A DNA stretch of 64,000 nt from Janibacter cremeus (GCF_029395675.1 NZ_CP115184.1:1798001-1862000), one strand, 5' to 3'; shown: positions 7,816 through 18,550, counted from the stretch's first letter. The notes: generated by a model not told the origin, from the letters alone. A program made the numbers and translations.

Positions 7816-8304
7816 TCAGCGGCGTCGCAGGCGGCGCCACCACGACCGCCGGTGCGACGGGGGCGAAGGGGGCTCCGGCGCCCCTTCGTCGGCGGGGGCC
7901 TCGGCGCGCTGCGCACGCAGCCGCCGCCACTGCTCGACCAGCACCTCGACGTCGGCCCTCGGTGCGATCGGCGGCGAGGCCGGGCCGAAGGTGGGTCGGC
8001 GCAGCTCCGCCAGGACCCGCTCGTTGTAGTCCCGCAGGATCTCGCGCACGCCCTCCTCCGTGGCGACGTCCGCCAGCGAGTCCGGGAAGGTGGCGTGCTC
8101 GCGCCGCAGCTGGAAGACCGGTGGCAGCGCGTCCGAGGAGTCCAGCCCCTCACGCTCCATCATCCGCTTGACCCACCAGTCCGGGTCACGGTCGTCGAGC
8201 CCGCGCAGCGGCTTCCCGGCGCCGGGCAGGTCGTCGAACTCGCCGCGCTCGATCGCCTCACGGATCTGGCGGTCGATCCAGCCTTCGTGGCAGGGCACGC
8301 TCAT
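7816..8304 (-). CDS. DUF1992 (DnaJ C28-like) conserved protein
   Basis: 162 residues from ATG 8304, with GGAGGGG just upstream. The core (about 8-75) has the DUF1992 pattern IDRQIREAIERGEFDDLPGAGKPL, then DWWVKRMM. This domain is shared with DnaJ-like C28 proteins; no J domain is present and the function is unknown. The C-terminal third is a Pro/Arg/Trp-rich tail. In that tail (7864-7888) a CGAAGGGGG copy faces a CCCCTTCG variant and forms a hairpin. It follows fadH with a 22-nt gap, probably in one transcript. Confidence 0.8.
   Translation of the reverse strand: MSVPCHEGWIDRQIREAIERGEFDDLPGAGKPLRGLDDRDPDWWVKRMMEREGLDSSDALPPVFQLRREHATFPDSLADVATEEGVREILRDYNERVLAELRRPTFGPASPPIAPRADVEVLVEQWRRLRAQRAEAPADEGAPEPPSPPSHRRSWWRRLRRR
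7864..7888. repeat. Palindromic pair of the CGAAGGGGG motif inside the DUF1992 gene
   Basis: A forward copy (7864-7872) and a shortened reverse copy (7881-7888) flank an 8-nt loop. The pair lies in codons for the variable C-terminal linker, where it adds the residues E-G-A-P-E-P-P-S. Confidence 0.6.
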
Positions 8305-8326
8305 GACCCCTCCAGTGTGGCAGCGG

Positions 8327-10417
<2,091 letters not shown>

Positions 10418-10471
10418 TCACGTGGGGATGACAAGGTTGGCTCCGGGACATCCGTGACGACGAGGAGAGCG

Positions 10472-11467
10472 ATGCCGCAGCTGCGCAGGACGGCCGGTCG
10501 GGTGCTCGTCGCTGCCCTGGGCACTGTCGTCGTCGGGGCCGGCGTGGCAGGCATGGCCTACGGCCTGATCCAGGCCGAGGCGAAGATCACCCGCCGCATC
10601 GTCGGCAACCCCTTCGACGGCGCACCCGACGACGACGGCGTCTACGGCGCCGCCCCCGGCGAGCCGGTGCGCCTGCTCGTCCTCGGGGACTCCACCGCAG
10701 CCGGGATGGGCGCGGACCACGCCTACCAGACGATCGGCGCGATCCTGGCGACCGGGCTCGCGGCGATCATGGGCCGTCCGGTCGAGCTGACCAACGAGGC
10801 GGTCGTCGGTGCGCAGTCCTCGGACCTGAGTGCCCAGCTCTCCCACGGCCTGGCCCGCATCGACCACGCGGACGTCGCGGTCGTCCTCGTCGGCGCCAAC
10901 GACGTCACCCACCGCATCGACCGGGCGGTGTCCGTGCAGCACCTGAAGCGCACGGTGCGCTACCTGCGCACGCTCGACATCCCCGTCGTCGTCGGGACCT
11001 GCCCGGACCTGGGCACCGTCGAGCCGGTCCCCTTCCCCTTGAACAGGCTGCTGCGCCAGTGGAGCCGCGACCTCGCCGCCGCGCAGACGGTCGCCGCGGT
11101 CGAGGCCGGCGCCCGCTCGGTGTCGCTGGCCGACCTGCTCGGCCCGGAGTTCGAGTCGAGCCCGTCGGTGATGTTCAGCCAGGACCGCTTCCACCCCTCG
11201 GCCGCAGGCTACGCACGCGTCGCCTCGGCACTGCTACCGACCGTCGCCGCCGCGGTCGATGCCTGGCCGGAGGACGCCCTGGGCGACACCGAGCCGGAGC
11301 CGAGCCGCGGCGAGGGCATCGGGGCCCTCGACGACGCAGCCGAGCGCGCCGCCTCCTCCCCCGGCACCGAGGTGGGGCCCGCGGAGTTCAAGGGCCACCG
11401 AGCCGGTCCGCGTGGCCCGTGGGCGATGCTGCGCCGGCGCGGCGGCCACGAGGTCACCGACCTCTAG
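10472..11467 (+). CDS. Exported SGNH/GDSL hydrolase
   Basis: 331 residues. The N-terminus has a basic start and a hydrophobic helix (about 10-32), so it is membrane-anchored or secreted. The SGNH blocks are in order: GDSTAAGMGA (nucleophile Ser), the oxyanion Gly region QSSDL, VGANDVTH (block III Asn) and DRFHPSAAGY (catalytic Asp and His). It is an esterase or lipase of unknown substrate. A polar, charged tail of about 70 residues follows the domain. ATG 10472 has GAGGAG upstream. It stands alone, convergent with the amidase gene across a strong terminator. Confidence 0.85.
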   Translation: MPQLRRTAGRVLVAALGTVVVGAGVAGMAYGLIQAEAKITRRIVGNPFDGAPDDDGVYGAAPGEPVRLLVLGDSTAAGMGADHAYQTIGAILATGLAAIMGRPVELTNEAVVGAQSSDLSAQLSHGLARIDHADVAVVLVGANDVTHRIDRAVSVQHLKRTVRYLRTLDIPVVVGTCPDLGTVEPVPFPLNRLLRQWSRDLAAAQTVAAVEAGARSVSLADLLGPEFESSPSVMFSQDRFHPSAAGYARVASALLPTVAAAVDAWPEDALGDTEPEPSRGEGIGALDDAAERAASSPGTEVGPAEFKGHRAGPRGPWAMLRRRGGHEVTDL

Positions 11468-11485
11468 GGACGCCGACCGCAGCCG

Positions 11486-11511
11486 GGGGGGCGGGCACGC
11501 ACCCGCCCCCC
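11486..11511. terminator. Bidirectional terminator between the SGNH hydrolase and SLH amidase genes
   Basis: A perfect 10-bp G+C stem (11486-11495 with 11502-11511) and a 6-nt loop lie between two convergent stop codons. There is no U-tract, as is common in actinobacterial terminators. Confidence 0.7.
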
Positions 11512-11521
11512 GCGAGGCGGC

Positions 11522-13306
11522 TCAGGAGGCCGTCAGGGCCTGCGAGCGGTACAGGAAGGCTGCCACCGCCTCGCGGGTGATCCTGTTGCGCGGGCGGAAG
11601 GTCCCGTCGGAGTGACCGGTCGTGATGCCCTGGTCCGCGAGCCAGGCGATGTGGTCGACGAACGGGGTCCCCTCGATGTCGGTGAACGCGTAGGGGGTAC
11701 TGCTCTTGGGGGGCTGGCCATCGAGAACGAACCGCGTCATGAACGCAGCCATCGCCTCACGCGAGATCCGCTCCTTCGGGCCGAAACTCCCGTCGGGGTG
11801 GCCCGTGGTGATGCCCTCGTCCTGCAGCCAGGCGATCTCGTCGGCGAACTTGCTCGACGCGTCCACATCGGTGAAGTCGGGGTCACTCGTGACCTCGGGC
11901 TCACCGGCGATCCGGTAGAAGAACGCCGCCATGGCCTCACGGGAGATCCGGTCCTTCGGGCCGAAGGTCCCGTCGGGATATCCGGTGGTGATCCCCTCGT
12001 CCTTGAGCCAGGTGATCTCCGTCGTGAAATCGGTCGTGTACGGGGTCACGTCCGGGAACGGCGGCGGGTCCTGCTCGGGCACGAGGGCCGCCGTCTTCGT
12101 GCGGATCTTCGGTAGCTGGGCGTAGAGGGCGCCCCCCGGGCAGGCCGTCGCGTAGCCGTCGCGGTGCCCGCTGATCGCGTCGTGCTTGTGGCCGCTCATG
12201 GTCACCGTCGAGGTGGGGTCCACCCGGTGCCGACCCAGCTTCCACGCGAACAGCTCCGCGTAGGCGTCCAGCACCGCGGCGTTCGCCGACGTGCTCTGGT
12301 AGTTCCCGAGGACGCTCATGGCGAACGACTCGGAGTTGTAGCCGAGGGTGTGGGCACCGATGACGGGCTCGGCGACCCCGCCGTAGCGCCCCTCGAAGAT
12401 GCGGCCGAACTTGTCGACGAGGAAGTTGTAGCCGATGTCGTTCCAGCCACGACCCTCGACGTGGAAGGTGTAGATCGCGCGGACGATCCCCGCGGACTGG
12501 CTCCGGGTGTAGTAGTTCGTCCCGTCCGTGTGGTGGACGAACCCGCCGTTGATCTCGCCGTACGACGGCTCCCCCCGACGGATGGACTCGTCCGCTCCCC
12601 ACTGCGCGCGGGTGATGATGTCCGGCTTGGTTCCAGCGGCGGCCGCGCTGCCCGCGGGGAGCGCGTCCTGCCCCACCCGCGCGTCCTGATCGGCCGTCTT
12701 CGGGTCGATGAGGTTGACCTTCATCCCCCGCGGGGCCGTGCCGTCCTCCGCCTCGACCCGCACCTGCACGCCGTCCGACTCGGGGACGATCAACGGGTCC
12801 GTACCGGCCTTGGTCTCGCTCGTCGCCTCGCTGGTGCCGGCGTCCGGCCCGTGGCCGTCGGAGGAGGGCACGTACTCCCAGTCCGACCACTTCGTGCCTG
12901 CGGTCTTCGTGCGCACCCACACGGTGACCGGCTCCTGCTCGCTCTCCCAGGTCAGTCCGAGCGCGGAGAAGTCCCGGGTGCTGCGCTTCTTCGTCAGCGC
13001 GACGACCTCGTCGTCCTGCGGCTCGACCGGACCGTGACCGCGCTCGGACCGGGGGGTGCGGGTCTGCGGGTCCTGCGCCGTGTCCGGGAGGTTGAACTCG
13101 ACGTCGGCCGTGTTCCTGGCGGCCTCCTCGCTGACGCCGTCGACCGCCACCTTCTCCATCGCGGTGTCGATCGGATCGGCCTCGTCACCAGTGGCGTCCA
13201 CGATGGCCGTCGGGCCGATGACGAGGGCCGCAGCGACGGCAGCAGCCAGGGGGAGTCGGAGGGCGAGGACACGGGCGACATGCGGGCGCGTGCGTGTATT
13301 GCTCAT
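11522..13306 (-). CDS. PGRP-type N-acetylmuramoyl-L-alanine amidase with three SLH repeats
   Basis: 594 residues. A signal peptide or helix (about 10-35) is followed by an acidic, variable region and a PGRP/amidase_2 domain (about 225-410). That domain has FVHHTDGTNYY, YNFLVDKFGRIFEGRYGG and GHRDGYATACPG, supplying the zinc ligands. Three SLH repeats follow (about 420-594), each with a pattern like ITTGYPDGTFGPKDRISREAMAAF, which attach proteins to secondary wall polymers. It should cut the amide between muramic acid and the stem peptide at the cell surface. ATG 13306 has no clear Shine-Dalgarno. It appears to be a single-gene transcript. Confidence 0.9.
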   Translation of the reverse strand: MSNTRTRPHVARVLALRLPLAAAVAAALVIGPTAIVDATGDEADPIDTAMEKVAVDGVSEEAARNTADVEFNLPDTAQDPQTRTPRSERGHGPVEPQDDEVVALTKKRSTRDFSALGLTWESEQEPVTVWVRTKTAGTKWSDWEYVPSSDGHGPDAGTSEATSETKAGTDPLIVPESDGVQVRVEAEDGTAPRGMKVNLIDPKTADQDARVGQDALPAGSAAAAGTKPDIITRAQWGADESIRRGEPSYGEINGGFVHHTDGTNYYTRSQSAGIVRAIYTFHVEGRGWNDIGYNFLVDKFGRIFEGRYGGVAEPVIGAHTLGYNSESFAMSVLGNYQSTSANAAVLDAYAELFAWKLGRHRVDPTSTVTMSGHKHDAISGHRDGYATACPGGALYAQLPKIRTKTAALVPEQDPPPFPDVTPYTTDFTTEITWLKDEGITTGYPDGTFGPKDRISREAMAAFFYRIAGEPEVTSDPDFTDVDASSKFADEIAWLQDEGITTGHPDGSFGPKERISREAMAAFMTRFVLDGQPPKSSTPYAFTDIEGTPFVDHIAWLADQGITTGHSDGTFRPRNRITREAVAAFLYRSQALTAS

Positions 13307-13326
13307 GAGGGGACGAACTTTCGAAA

Positions 13327-13352
13327 GGGGGACGGTCCCCCGAAGATTACCC
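13327..13352 (-). promoter_or_regulatory. Promoter and leader hairpin of the SLH amidase gene
   Basis: On the minus strand TAATCT (13352-13347) is a good -10, with a weak -35 (CTGCAC) about 18 nt upstream. Just downstream the transcript folds into GGGGGACC/GGTCCCCC (about 13329-13343), flanked by CGAAA and TTCG, a near-copy of the recurrent motif pair. Confidence 0.4.
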
Positions 13353-13479
13353 TGACGGCAAACTTTTGTGCAGTGCGGCCACGGCGTGGCGCCACGAGGT
13401 CCGACCTACCGGCCCTCTCCCGGGATGTCGGCGGACCACATCGCACACGCGCGGGTGCACGACGGGTCGTCGTCTGCGG

Positions 13480-13740
13480 TCAACCGCTCCAGCCGAGGCG
13501 AAGGGAGGCCAGCCGCTCCGCGAGCCCGGCACCGCCCCCTTCGCTCGCGCAGGCGTCGTAGACCACGACACGCAGCTGGTCCATGACCACGGCCGGGCCG
13601 AGATCCGGCAGCTCCTCCCCCGCGATCTCCGCGAGGAGAGCGTGCACCCCCGGGAGCGCCGCGGCCGCGCGGTCCAGCGGCAGCTGACGCCACCTACGGA
13701 CCGCGCGGCCGAGCTCGCTCTCGATCTCCGGCGGGATCAC
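13480..13740 (-). CDS. Small helical protein of unknown function
   Basis: 86 residues from GTG 13740. The start lies 5 nt after the Bax-inhibitor gene stop, so the pair is probably co-transcribed. The sequence is mostly predicted helix with a conserved-looking GPAVVMDQLRVVVYDACA segment and one cysteine; there is no signal peptide or membrane helix. I do not recognise the family. Codon-position G+C is like the neighbours, which supports it being real. It carries one reverse copy of the CGAAGGGGG motif at 13535-13543. Confidence 0.6.
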   Translation of the reverse strand: MIPPEIESELGRAVRRWRQLPLDRAAAALPGVHALLAEIAGEELPDLGPAVVMDQLRVVVYDACASEGGGAGLAERLASLRLGWSG

Positions 13741-13745
13741 GCGCC

Positions 13746-14660
13746 CTACTCGGAGCGCAGGCGACCCAGCAGGCGCAGGATCTCCAGGTACAGCCACACC
13801 AGGGTGATGACCAGACCGATGGCCAACGTCCAGGCGAAGGTGGCCGGGAGGCCGGCGCTGATCGCCTTGTCGATGTTGTCGAAGTCCAGGGTCAGCATGA
13901 CGGCGGCCAGGCCGATCGCGAAGAGCGAGATGCCGATGCCCATCCAGCCGGTGCCGCCGAAGCCGAACGGGGAGCCGTCGAAGAAGAGCATGTAGCCGAG
14001 GTTGATCATCGAGAAGACGAAGTAGCCCATGACCATCATGGAGACGATCGAGCGGAACTTGTCGGTCACCTTGATCACGCCGGTCTTGTACAGCAGCAGC
14101 ATCGAGCCGAAGACGCACAGGGTCGCCAGGACCGCCTGCGTGACGATCGACTCGAAGACGCTGCCACCCGTGGCGTCGAACATCACGTGGTAGGTCTGGC
14201 TGATCGCGCCGACGAAGACGCCCTCGACGACCGCGTAGACCATCGCGAGGGTGGGGCCGACCGGCTTGCGCCGGAAGGCGATGTACAGGCCCAGGCCCAG
14301 CGTGCCCACCAGGCCGACCATGAAGAGGATGCCGCCGAGGGCGGGCGAGACGGCAGAGGCGACCCACGCGGCCGCGGCCACGGCCACCAGGACCGCGAAG
14401 AGCGCGCCGGTGCGCATGATCACGTCGTCGAGCGTGATGGCCCGACCGCCGCCACCATCGCCCCCGAGCCCGGGAGCGGACCCGGGCTCGCCGAAGCCCG
14501 GCTGCGGCCGGCCGTAGCCCTGCTGACCGTACGGGCCCGGCTGCTGGGGCGCGTAGCCCTGCGCTCCGTAGCCCTGCTGGGTGCGCACGCCGGACTCGCG
14601 GAAGCCCGCGTAGCCGCGCTGCGCGTCGTTGGTGACCCGGTTGAGAAGCGGGTTGCTCAT
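13746..14660 (-). CDS. Bax inhibitor-1 / YccA family membrane protein
   Basis: 304 residues from ATG 14660, with GGAGGG 9 nt upstream. A Gly/Gln/Pro/Tyr-rich cytoplasmic N-terminus (about 1-75) is followed by seven hydrophobic helices. The family pattern includes TYHVMFDATGG, a C-terminal LDFDNIDKAI containing the paired Asp residues, and LVWLYLEILRLLGRL. Related proteins act as pH-sensitive calcium leak channels; the role in bacteria is not settled. It is followed by the 86-residue gene. Confidence 0.88.
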   Translation of the reverse strand: MSNPLLNRVTNDAQRGYAGFRESGVRTQQGYGAQGYAPQQPGPYGQQGYGRPQPGFGEPGSAPGLGGDGGGGRAITLDDVIMRTGALFAVLVAVAAAAWVASAVSPALGGILFMVGLVGTLGLGLYIAFRRKPVGPTLAMVYAVVEGVFVGAISQTYHVMFDATGGSVFESIVTQAVLATLCVFGSMLLLYKTGVIKVTDKFRSIVSMMVMGYFVFSMINLGYMLFFDGSPFGFGGTGWMGIGISLFAIGLAAVMLTLDFDNIDKAISAGLPATFAWTLAIGLVITLVWLYLEILRLLGRLRSE

Positions 14661-14726
14661 GGGGTTGGGCCCTCCTGGGGACTCTGCGCGACCGGCGGCC
14701 GCGGTGTCTGTCAGGACCAGCCTACG

Positions 14727-14744
14727 GTGCCGCCGGCGCGGCAC
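14727..14744 (-). terminator. Hairpin after metB
   Basis: GTGCCG-ccggcg-CGGCAC is a perfect 6-bp stem about 38 nt after the metB stop on the minus strand. There is no U-tract, so it is a moderate terminator candidate. It also lies just upstream of the Bax-inhibitor leader. Confidence 0.45.
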
Positions 14745-14781
14745 GGTAAGGACTGTCCACAGGTTCGGGCGCGCACCGCTG

Positions 14782-15966
14782 TCAGGAGCGCATCCCGTCG
14801 AGCGCCTGCTCGAGGTCGGCGAGCAGGTCGCCGGCGTCCTCGATGCCGACGGACAGTCGCACGAGGTCGTCGGGGACCTCGAGCATCGAGCCGGCCGTCG
14901 AGGCGTGGGTCATCGCGCCGGGATGCTCGATGAGCGACTCGATGCCGCCCAGCGACTCCGCGAGGGTGAAGACCTCCACCCGCGAGCAGAGCTGCTTGGC
15001 CGCCTCGACGCCCCCGGCCATGCGCACCGAGAGCATCCCGCCGAAACGGCTCATCTGCTTCTTGGCCGCCTCGTGGCCCGGGTGCCCGGGCAGGCCCGGG
15101 TAGAGCACGGACGTGATCTCGGGGCGGGCGGAGAGCATGTCCACCACCGCCTCGGCGTTGTCGCAGTGTCGTTCCATGCGCACGCCGAGCGTCTTGATGC
15201 CGCGCATCGTCAGGTACGCGTCGAACGGACCGGGGACGCCCCCGGAGCCGTTCTGCAGGAAGGCGATCGCGGCGTCCGTCTCCTCGTCGTCGGTGACGAG
15301 GAGGCCACCGACGACGTCGCTGTGGCCGCCGAGGTACTTCGTGCTCGAGTGCAGCACCACGTCCGCGCCGAGGGCGAGCGGTCGCTGCAGGTAGGGGCTG
15401 GCGAAGGTGTTGTCGACGACGAGCTTCGCGCCCGCGGCGTGGGCGACCTCGGCGATGGCACCGATGTCGCCGATGTTCAGCAGCGGGTTGGTCGGCGTCT
15501 CCAGCCACACGAGCTTGGTGTTGGGCCGGATCGCCGCGCGGATGGCGTCGACGTCGACGACCGGGGCCGGTGTGTACTCGATCCCCCAGTGGGTGAAGAC
15601 CTTGTCGATGAGGCGGTAGGTGCCGCCGTAGGCGTCGTCCGGGATCACGAGGTGGTCACCGGGGCGAAGGGCGGCGCGCAGCATCGCGTCCGTCGCCGCC
15701 ATGCCGGAGGCGAACGCCCGACCGTACGACCCCCCTTCGATGGAGGCGGCGTTGGCCTCGAGGGCCTGCCGGGTCGGGTTGCCGGTGCGGGCGTACTCGA
15801 ACCCACCACGCATCCCGCCGACGCCGTCCTGGGCGAAGGTCGAGCTGGCGTAGATCGGGACGTTGACCGCACCCGTCAGCGGGTCCGGCTCGTAGCCGGC
15901 GTGGATGGCCCGGGTGGAGAACCCCTGGCTCGCGCGTGCGTCCGCAGCGCTCTTCTGCTCGCCCAT
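14782..15966 (-). CDS. metB: Cystathionine gamma-synthase/lyase (PLP, Cys/Met metabolism)
   Basis: 394 residues, the family's usual length. The PLP-binding lysine lies in LHSSTKYLGGHSD. YARTGNPT, SGMAATDA and ETPTNPLLNI are the other family blocks. It either makes cystathionine from an acyl-homoserine and cysteine or, acting as a lyase, releases cysteine. Pairing with cbs suggests reverse transsulfuration or a bifunctional role. ATG 15966 lies 2 nt after the cbs stop, so the two are one operon. It carries a CCCCCTTCG copy at 15731-15739. Confidence 0.92.
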   Translation of the reverse strand: MGEQKSAADARASQGFSTRAIHAGYEPDPLTGAVNVPIYASSTFAQDGVGGMRGGFEYARTGNPTRQALEANAASIEGGSYGRAFASGMAATDAMLRAALRPGDHLVIPDDAYGGTYRLIDKVFTHWGIEYTPAPVVDVDAIRAAIRPNTKLVWLETPTNPLLNIGDIGAIAEVAHAAGAKLVVDNTFASPYLQRPLALGADVVLHSSTKYLGGHSDVVGGLLVTDDEETDAAIAFLQNGSGGVPGPFDAYLTMRGIKTLGVRMERHCDNAEAVVDMLSARPEITSVLYPGLPGHPGHEAAKKQMSRFGGMLSVRMAGGVEAAKQLCSRVEVFTLAESLGGIESLIEHPGAMTHASTAGSMLEVPDDLVRLSVGIEDAGDLLADLEQALDGMRS

Positions 15967-15968
15967 GA

Positions 15969-17351
15969 TCAGCCCTTCGCTCGGTGGGACAGGTGGCCCA
16001 GCAGGTCGTGCCGGGTGATGACGCCGGCCGGGTTGCCGCCCTCGACGACGAGCAGCGCGTCGGACTGCTCGAGCGCCTCGGTCGCGGCGGAGACCGGCTC
16101 GTTGGCGCCGATCTGCGGGAGCTTGGCCCCCATGTGCTTGCTCACCGGGTCCGCGAGCGAGGCATGCCCCTCGAAGACGGCGGTGAGCAGGTCGCGCTCG
16201 GTGACGGCTCCGGCGACCTCACCGATGACGACGGGCGGCTCGGCGCCGACGACCGGCATCTGGGACACGCCGTACTCGCGCAGGATGTCGATCGCCTCGC
16301 GGATCGTCTCGTTGGGGTGCGTGTGGACCAGGGCCGGCAGCTCGCCGCTCTTGCCGCGGAGGACGTCACCGACGCTGGCCGCGCCGGCGTCATCGCTCGG
16401 CAGGAAGCCGTAGGAGGCCATCCACTCGTCGTCGAAGATCTTGGCGAGGTAGCCGCGGCCACCGTCGGGCAGGAGGACGACGATCTTCGCGTCCGGGCCC
16501 TCGCGCTCGGCGACCCGCAACGCCGCGACGACGGCCATTCCGCAGGAGCCCCCGACGAGCAGGCCCTCCTCCAGCGCCAGGCGGCGGGTCATGGCGAAGG
16601 ACTCCTGGTCCGTGACGGCGATGACCTCGTCCGGCACGGACGGGTCGTAGGCGCCGGGCCACATGTCCTCGCCGACGCCCTCGACGAGGTAGGGCCGGCC
16701 GGACCCGCCGGAGTAGACCGAGCCCTCCGGGTCGGCGCCCACGATCTTGACGCGGCCCTCGGAGACCTCCTTGAGGTAGCGGCCGGTGCCGGTGATCGTG
16801 CCGCCGGTGCCGATCCCCGCCACGAGGTGGGTGATCTCGCCGTCGGTCTGCTCCCAGATCTCCGGGCCGGTCGTCTCGTAGTGGCTGAGCGGGCCGTTCT
16901 GGTTGAAGTACTGGTTGGGCTTCCACCCGCCGGGCAGCTCCTCGGCGAGCCGGTCGGAGACCGAGTAGTAGCTGTCGGGGTGCTCCGGGGGCACCGACGT
17001 CGGGGTGACCACGACCTCCGCGCCGTAGGCCTTGAGGACGTCGATCTTGTCCTTGCCGACCTTGTCCGGGCAGACGAAGACGCAGCGGTAGCCCTTGCGC
17101 TGGGCGAAGAGGGCGAGGCCGACGCCGGTGTTGCCGGAGGTCGGCTCGACGATCGTGCCACCCGGCTTGAGCTCGCCGGACTCCTCGGCCGCCTCGATCA
17201 TCTTCTTCGCGATGCGGTCCTTGATGCTGCCGCCGGGGTTGAGGTACTCGACCTTGGCCGCCACGAGACCCGATCCGGGTGGGACGACGGAGGAGAGCTT
17301 GACCAGGGGGGTGTGACCGATGAGGTCGGAGATGTGGTCTGCGATCTGCAT
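15969..17351 (-). CDS. cbs: Cystathionine beta-synthase with C-terminal CBS pair
   Basis: 460 residues. The N-terminal PLP fold-type II domain (1-310) has the Schiff-base lysine in NPGGSIKDR, TSGNTG, and the phosphate-binding GIGTGGTITG. Two CBS motifs (about 330-455) end in the typical GVITRHDLLGHL. It condenses serine and homocysteine to cystathionine. I start at ATG 17351 (MQIADHISDLIG) because the M. tuberculosis protein starts at the equivalent residue; ATG 17360 and an upstream GTG are possible. It is divergent from the siderophore-interacting gene across 68 bp. Confidence 0.93.
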   Translation of the reverse strand: MQIADHISDLIGHTPLVKLSSVVPPGSGLVAAKVEYLNPGGSIKDRIAKKMIEAAEESGELKPGGTIVEPTSGNTGVGLALFAQRKGYRCVFVCPDKVGKDKIDVLKAYGAEVVVTPTSVPPEHPDSYYSVSDRLAEELPGGWKPNQYFNQNGPLSHYETTGPEIWEQTDGEITHLVAGIGTGGTITGTGRYLKEVSEGRVKIVGADPEGSVYSGGSGRPYLVEGVGEDMWPGAYDPSVPDEVIAVTDQESFAMTRRLALEEGLLVGGSCGMAVVAALRVAEREGPDAKIVVLLPDGGRGYLAKIFDDEWMASYGFLPSDDAGAASVGDVLRGKSGELPALVHTHPNETIREAIDILREYGVSQMPVVGAEPPVVIGEVAGAVTERDLLTAVFEGHASLADPVSKHMGAKLPQIGANEPVSAATEALEQSDALLVVEGGNPAGVITRHDLLGHLSHRAKG

Positions 17352-17397
17352 GTCCAGCATCGTGGCACGGATCACCGGGATGGCGACACCAACCCTC

Positions 17398-17416
17398 GAG
17401 GTAAGGGTACCCTCAG
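17398..17416 (+). promoter_or_regulatory. Iron box (DtxR/IdeR-type) overlapping a leaderless promoter
   Basis: AGGTAAGGGTACCCT (17399-17413) matches about 12 of 15 core positions of the DtxR/IdeR box (AGGTTAGGCTAACCT). TACCCT (17408-17413) ends 6 nt before ATG 17420 and would be the -10, so a bound iron repressor would cover it. Iron repression of a siderophore-interacting gene is what the family predicts. Confidence 0.65.
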
Positions 17417-17419
17417 TAC

Positions 17420-18249
17420 ATGGCTCTCCCCGCCCGAAGGCCCAGGCCCCAGCACGTCCTCACCGTCGAGTCGACCGATCGGCTCGGACCGCACCTGGTC
17501 CGCATCGTCTTCACCGGAGACTCCCTCGCCGACTTCGGTGCCGCCGAGTTCACCGACGCCTACGTCAAGCTGATCTTCGTCGACCCGGCACTCGGGCTCG
17601 AGCCCCCTACGACCTGGCTGCGCTGCGCGAGAGTCTGCCCGCGGACCAGCAGCCGGTCACCCGGACGTACACGGTCCGCGCGATCGATCGTGCGGCCGGC
17701 CAGCTGACCCTCGACTTCGTCACCCACGGAGACACCGGGTACGCAGGTCCATGGGCAATGGCAGCGCAGCCCGGTGACGTTGCCGTCATCAGGGGCCCGG
17801 GCGGGGCCTACGCCCCTGCCGCCGACGTGGACTGGCACCTGCTGGCGGGTGATCTCTCGGCGATGCCGGCCATCGCCGCCGCCCTGGAGGCCCTCCCCTC
17901 GTCGGCGAAGGGGGTAGCCCTGCTCGAGGTGGAGTCGGAGGCGGACGTCCTCGACCTCACCGCCCCGGAGGGCGTCGAGGTCTCGTGGCTGGTCAACCCC
18001 GATACCGACGATGTCGCCTTCCTCGCCCGCGCAGTGGACGCGGCCGCGTGGCCGACGGAGGCGGCGAAGGGGGCGGTGCAGGTCTTTGCCCACGGCGAGC
18101 GCGAGTCGATCAAGGCGGTGCGGAAGGTGCTCAAGCAGCGCGAGGTCCCGCGTGAAGCGATCTCGATCTCGGGCTACTGGGCGCGTGGACGCACCGAGGA
18201 TGCCTTCCAGGCCGAGAAGAGGACGCCGGTGGGGAAGATTGAGGACTAA
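17420..18249 (+). pseudogene. Siderophore-interacting FAD protein, interrupted by a 1-base frameshift
   Basis: The family (ViuB/SIP) reduces ferric siderophores with FAD and NAD(P)H. The start at ATG 17420 (QHVLTVESTDRLGPHLVRIV) runs in one frame through DPALGLEPP. The rest (YDLAALRESLPADQQPVTRTYTVRAID to the C-terminus at 18249) is in the -1 frame. The switch is at five Cs (17603-17607); a sixth C would restore E-P-P-Y-D and a product of about 276 residues. RTYTVR (FAD contact) and the late SGYWARGRTEDAF are intact. The lesion may be a true mutation, an indel error in a homopolymer, or slippage. An iron box controls the gene. Confidence 0.8.
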
Positions 18250-18290
18250 ACACTCCACATCCCACATCACCAAGCGACTGTCATGCACAG

Positions 18291-18550
18291 GTGATTCAGG
18301 ACGACTACCTGTCCAACCGATCTCCCATCCAGTCATATTGTCTCAAGCGCCGTCTGTTGCGCGAAGGCATCTTCGAGCCACGCTGCAAAGGTGCAGGGGG
18401 ACGGAGTGGTTGGGCGAGCCCATCCCGCTCGAGCTCGAGCACCGTGATGGGAACCCCAGGAACAATCAGCTCAGCAACCTGGAGCTACTCTGTCCCAACT
18501 GCCATGCTCAGACTCCGACGTATCGCAGTCGCAATCGCAAGCGGGCGTAG
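18291..18550 (+). pseudogene. 5'-truncated, frameshifted HNH endonuclease remnant
   Basis: The text reads DDYLSNRSPIQSYCLKRRLLREGIFEPRCKG in one frame. After 18390 it continues in another frame as CRGTEWLGEPIPLELEHRDG, then NELLCPNCHAQT-type sequence. Adding one G restores the first zinc-knuckle pair C-x-x-C. The second pair (CPNC) and the HNH His/Asn residues are present. Homologues I recall have about 60 more N-terminal residues, absent here. The stop falls inside the 5' end of the tRNA at 18541. G+C is visibly lower than in neighbouring genes. Mobile or phage origin is likely. Confidence 0.7.
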
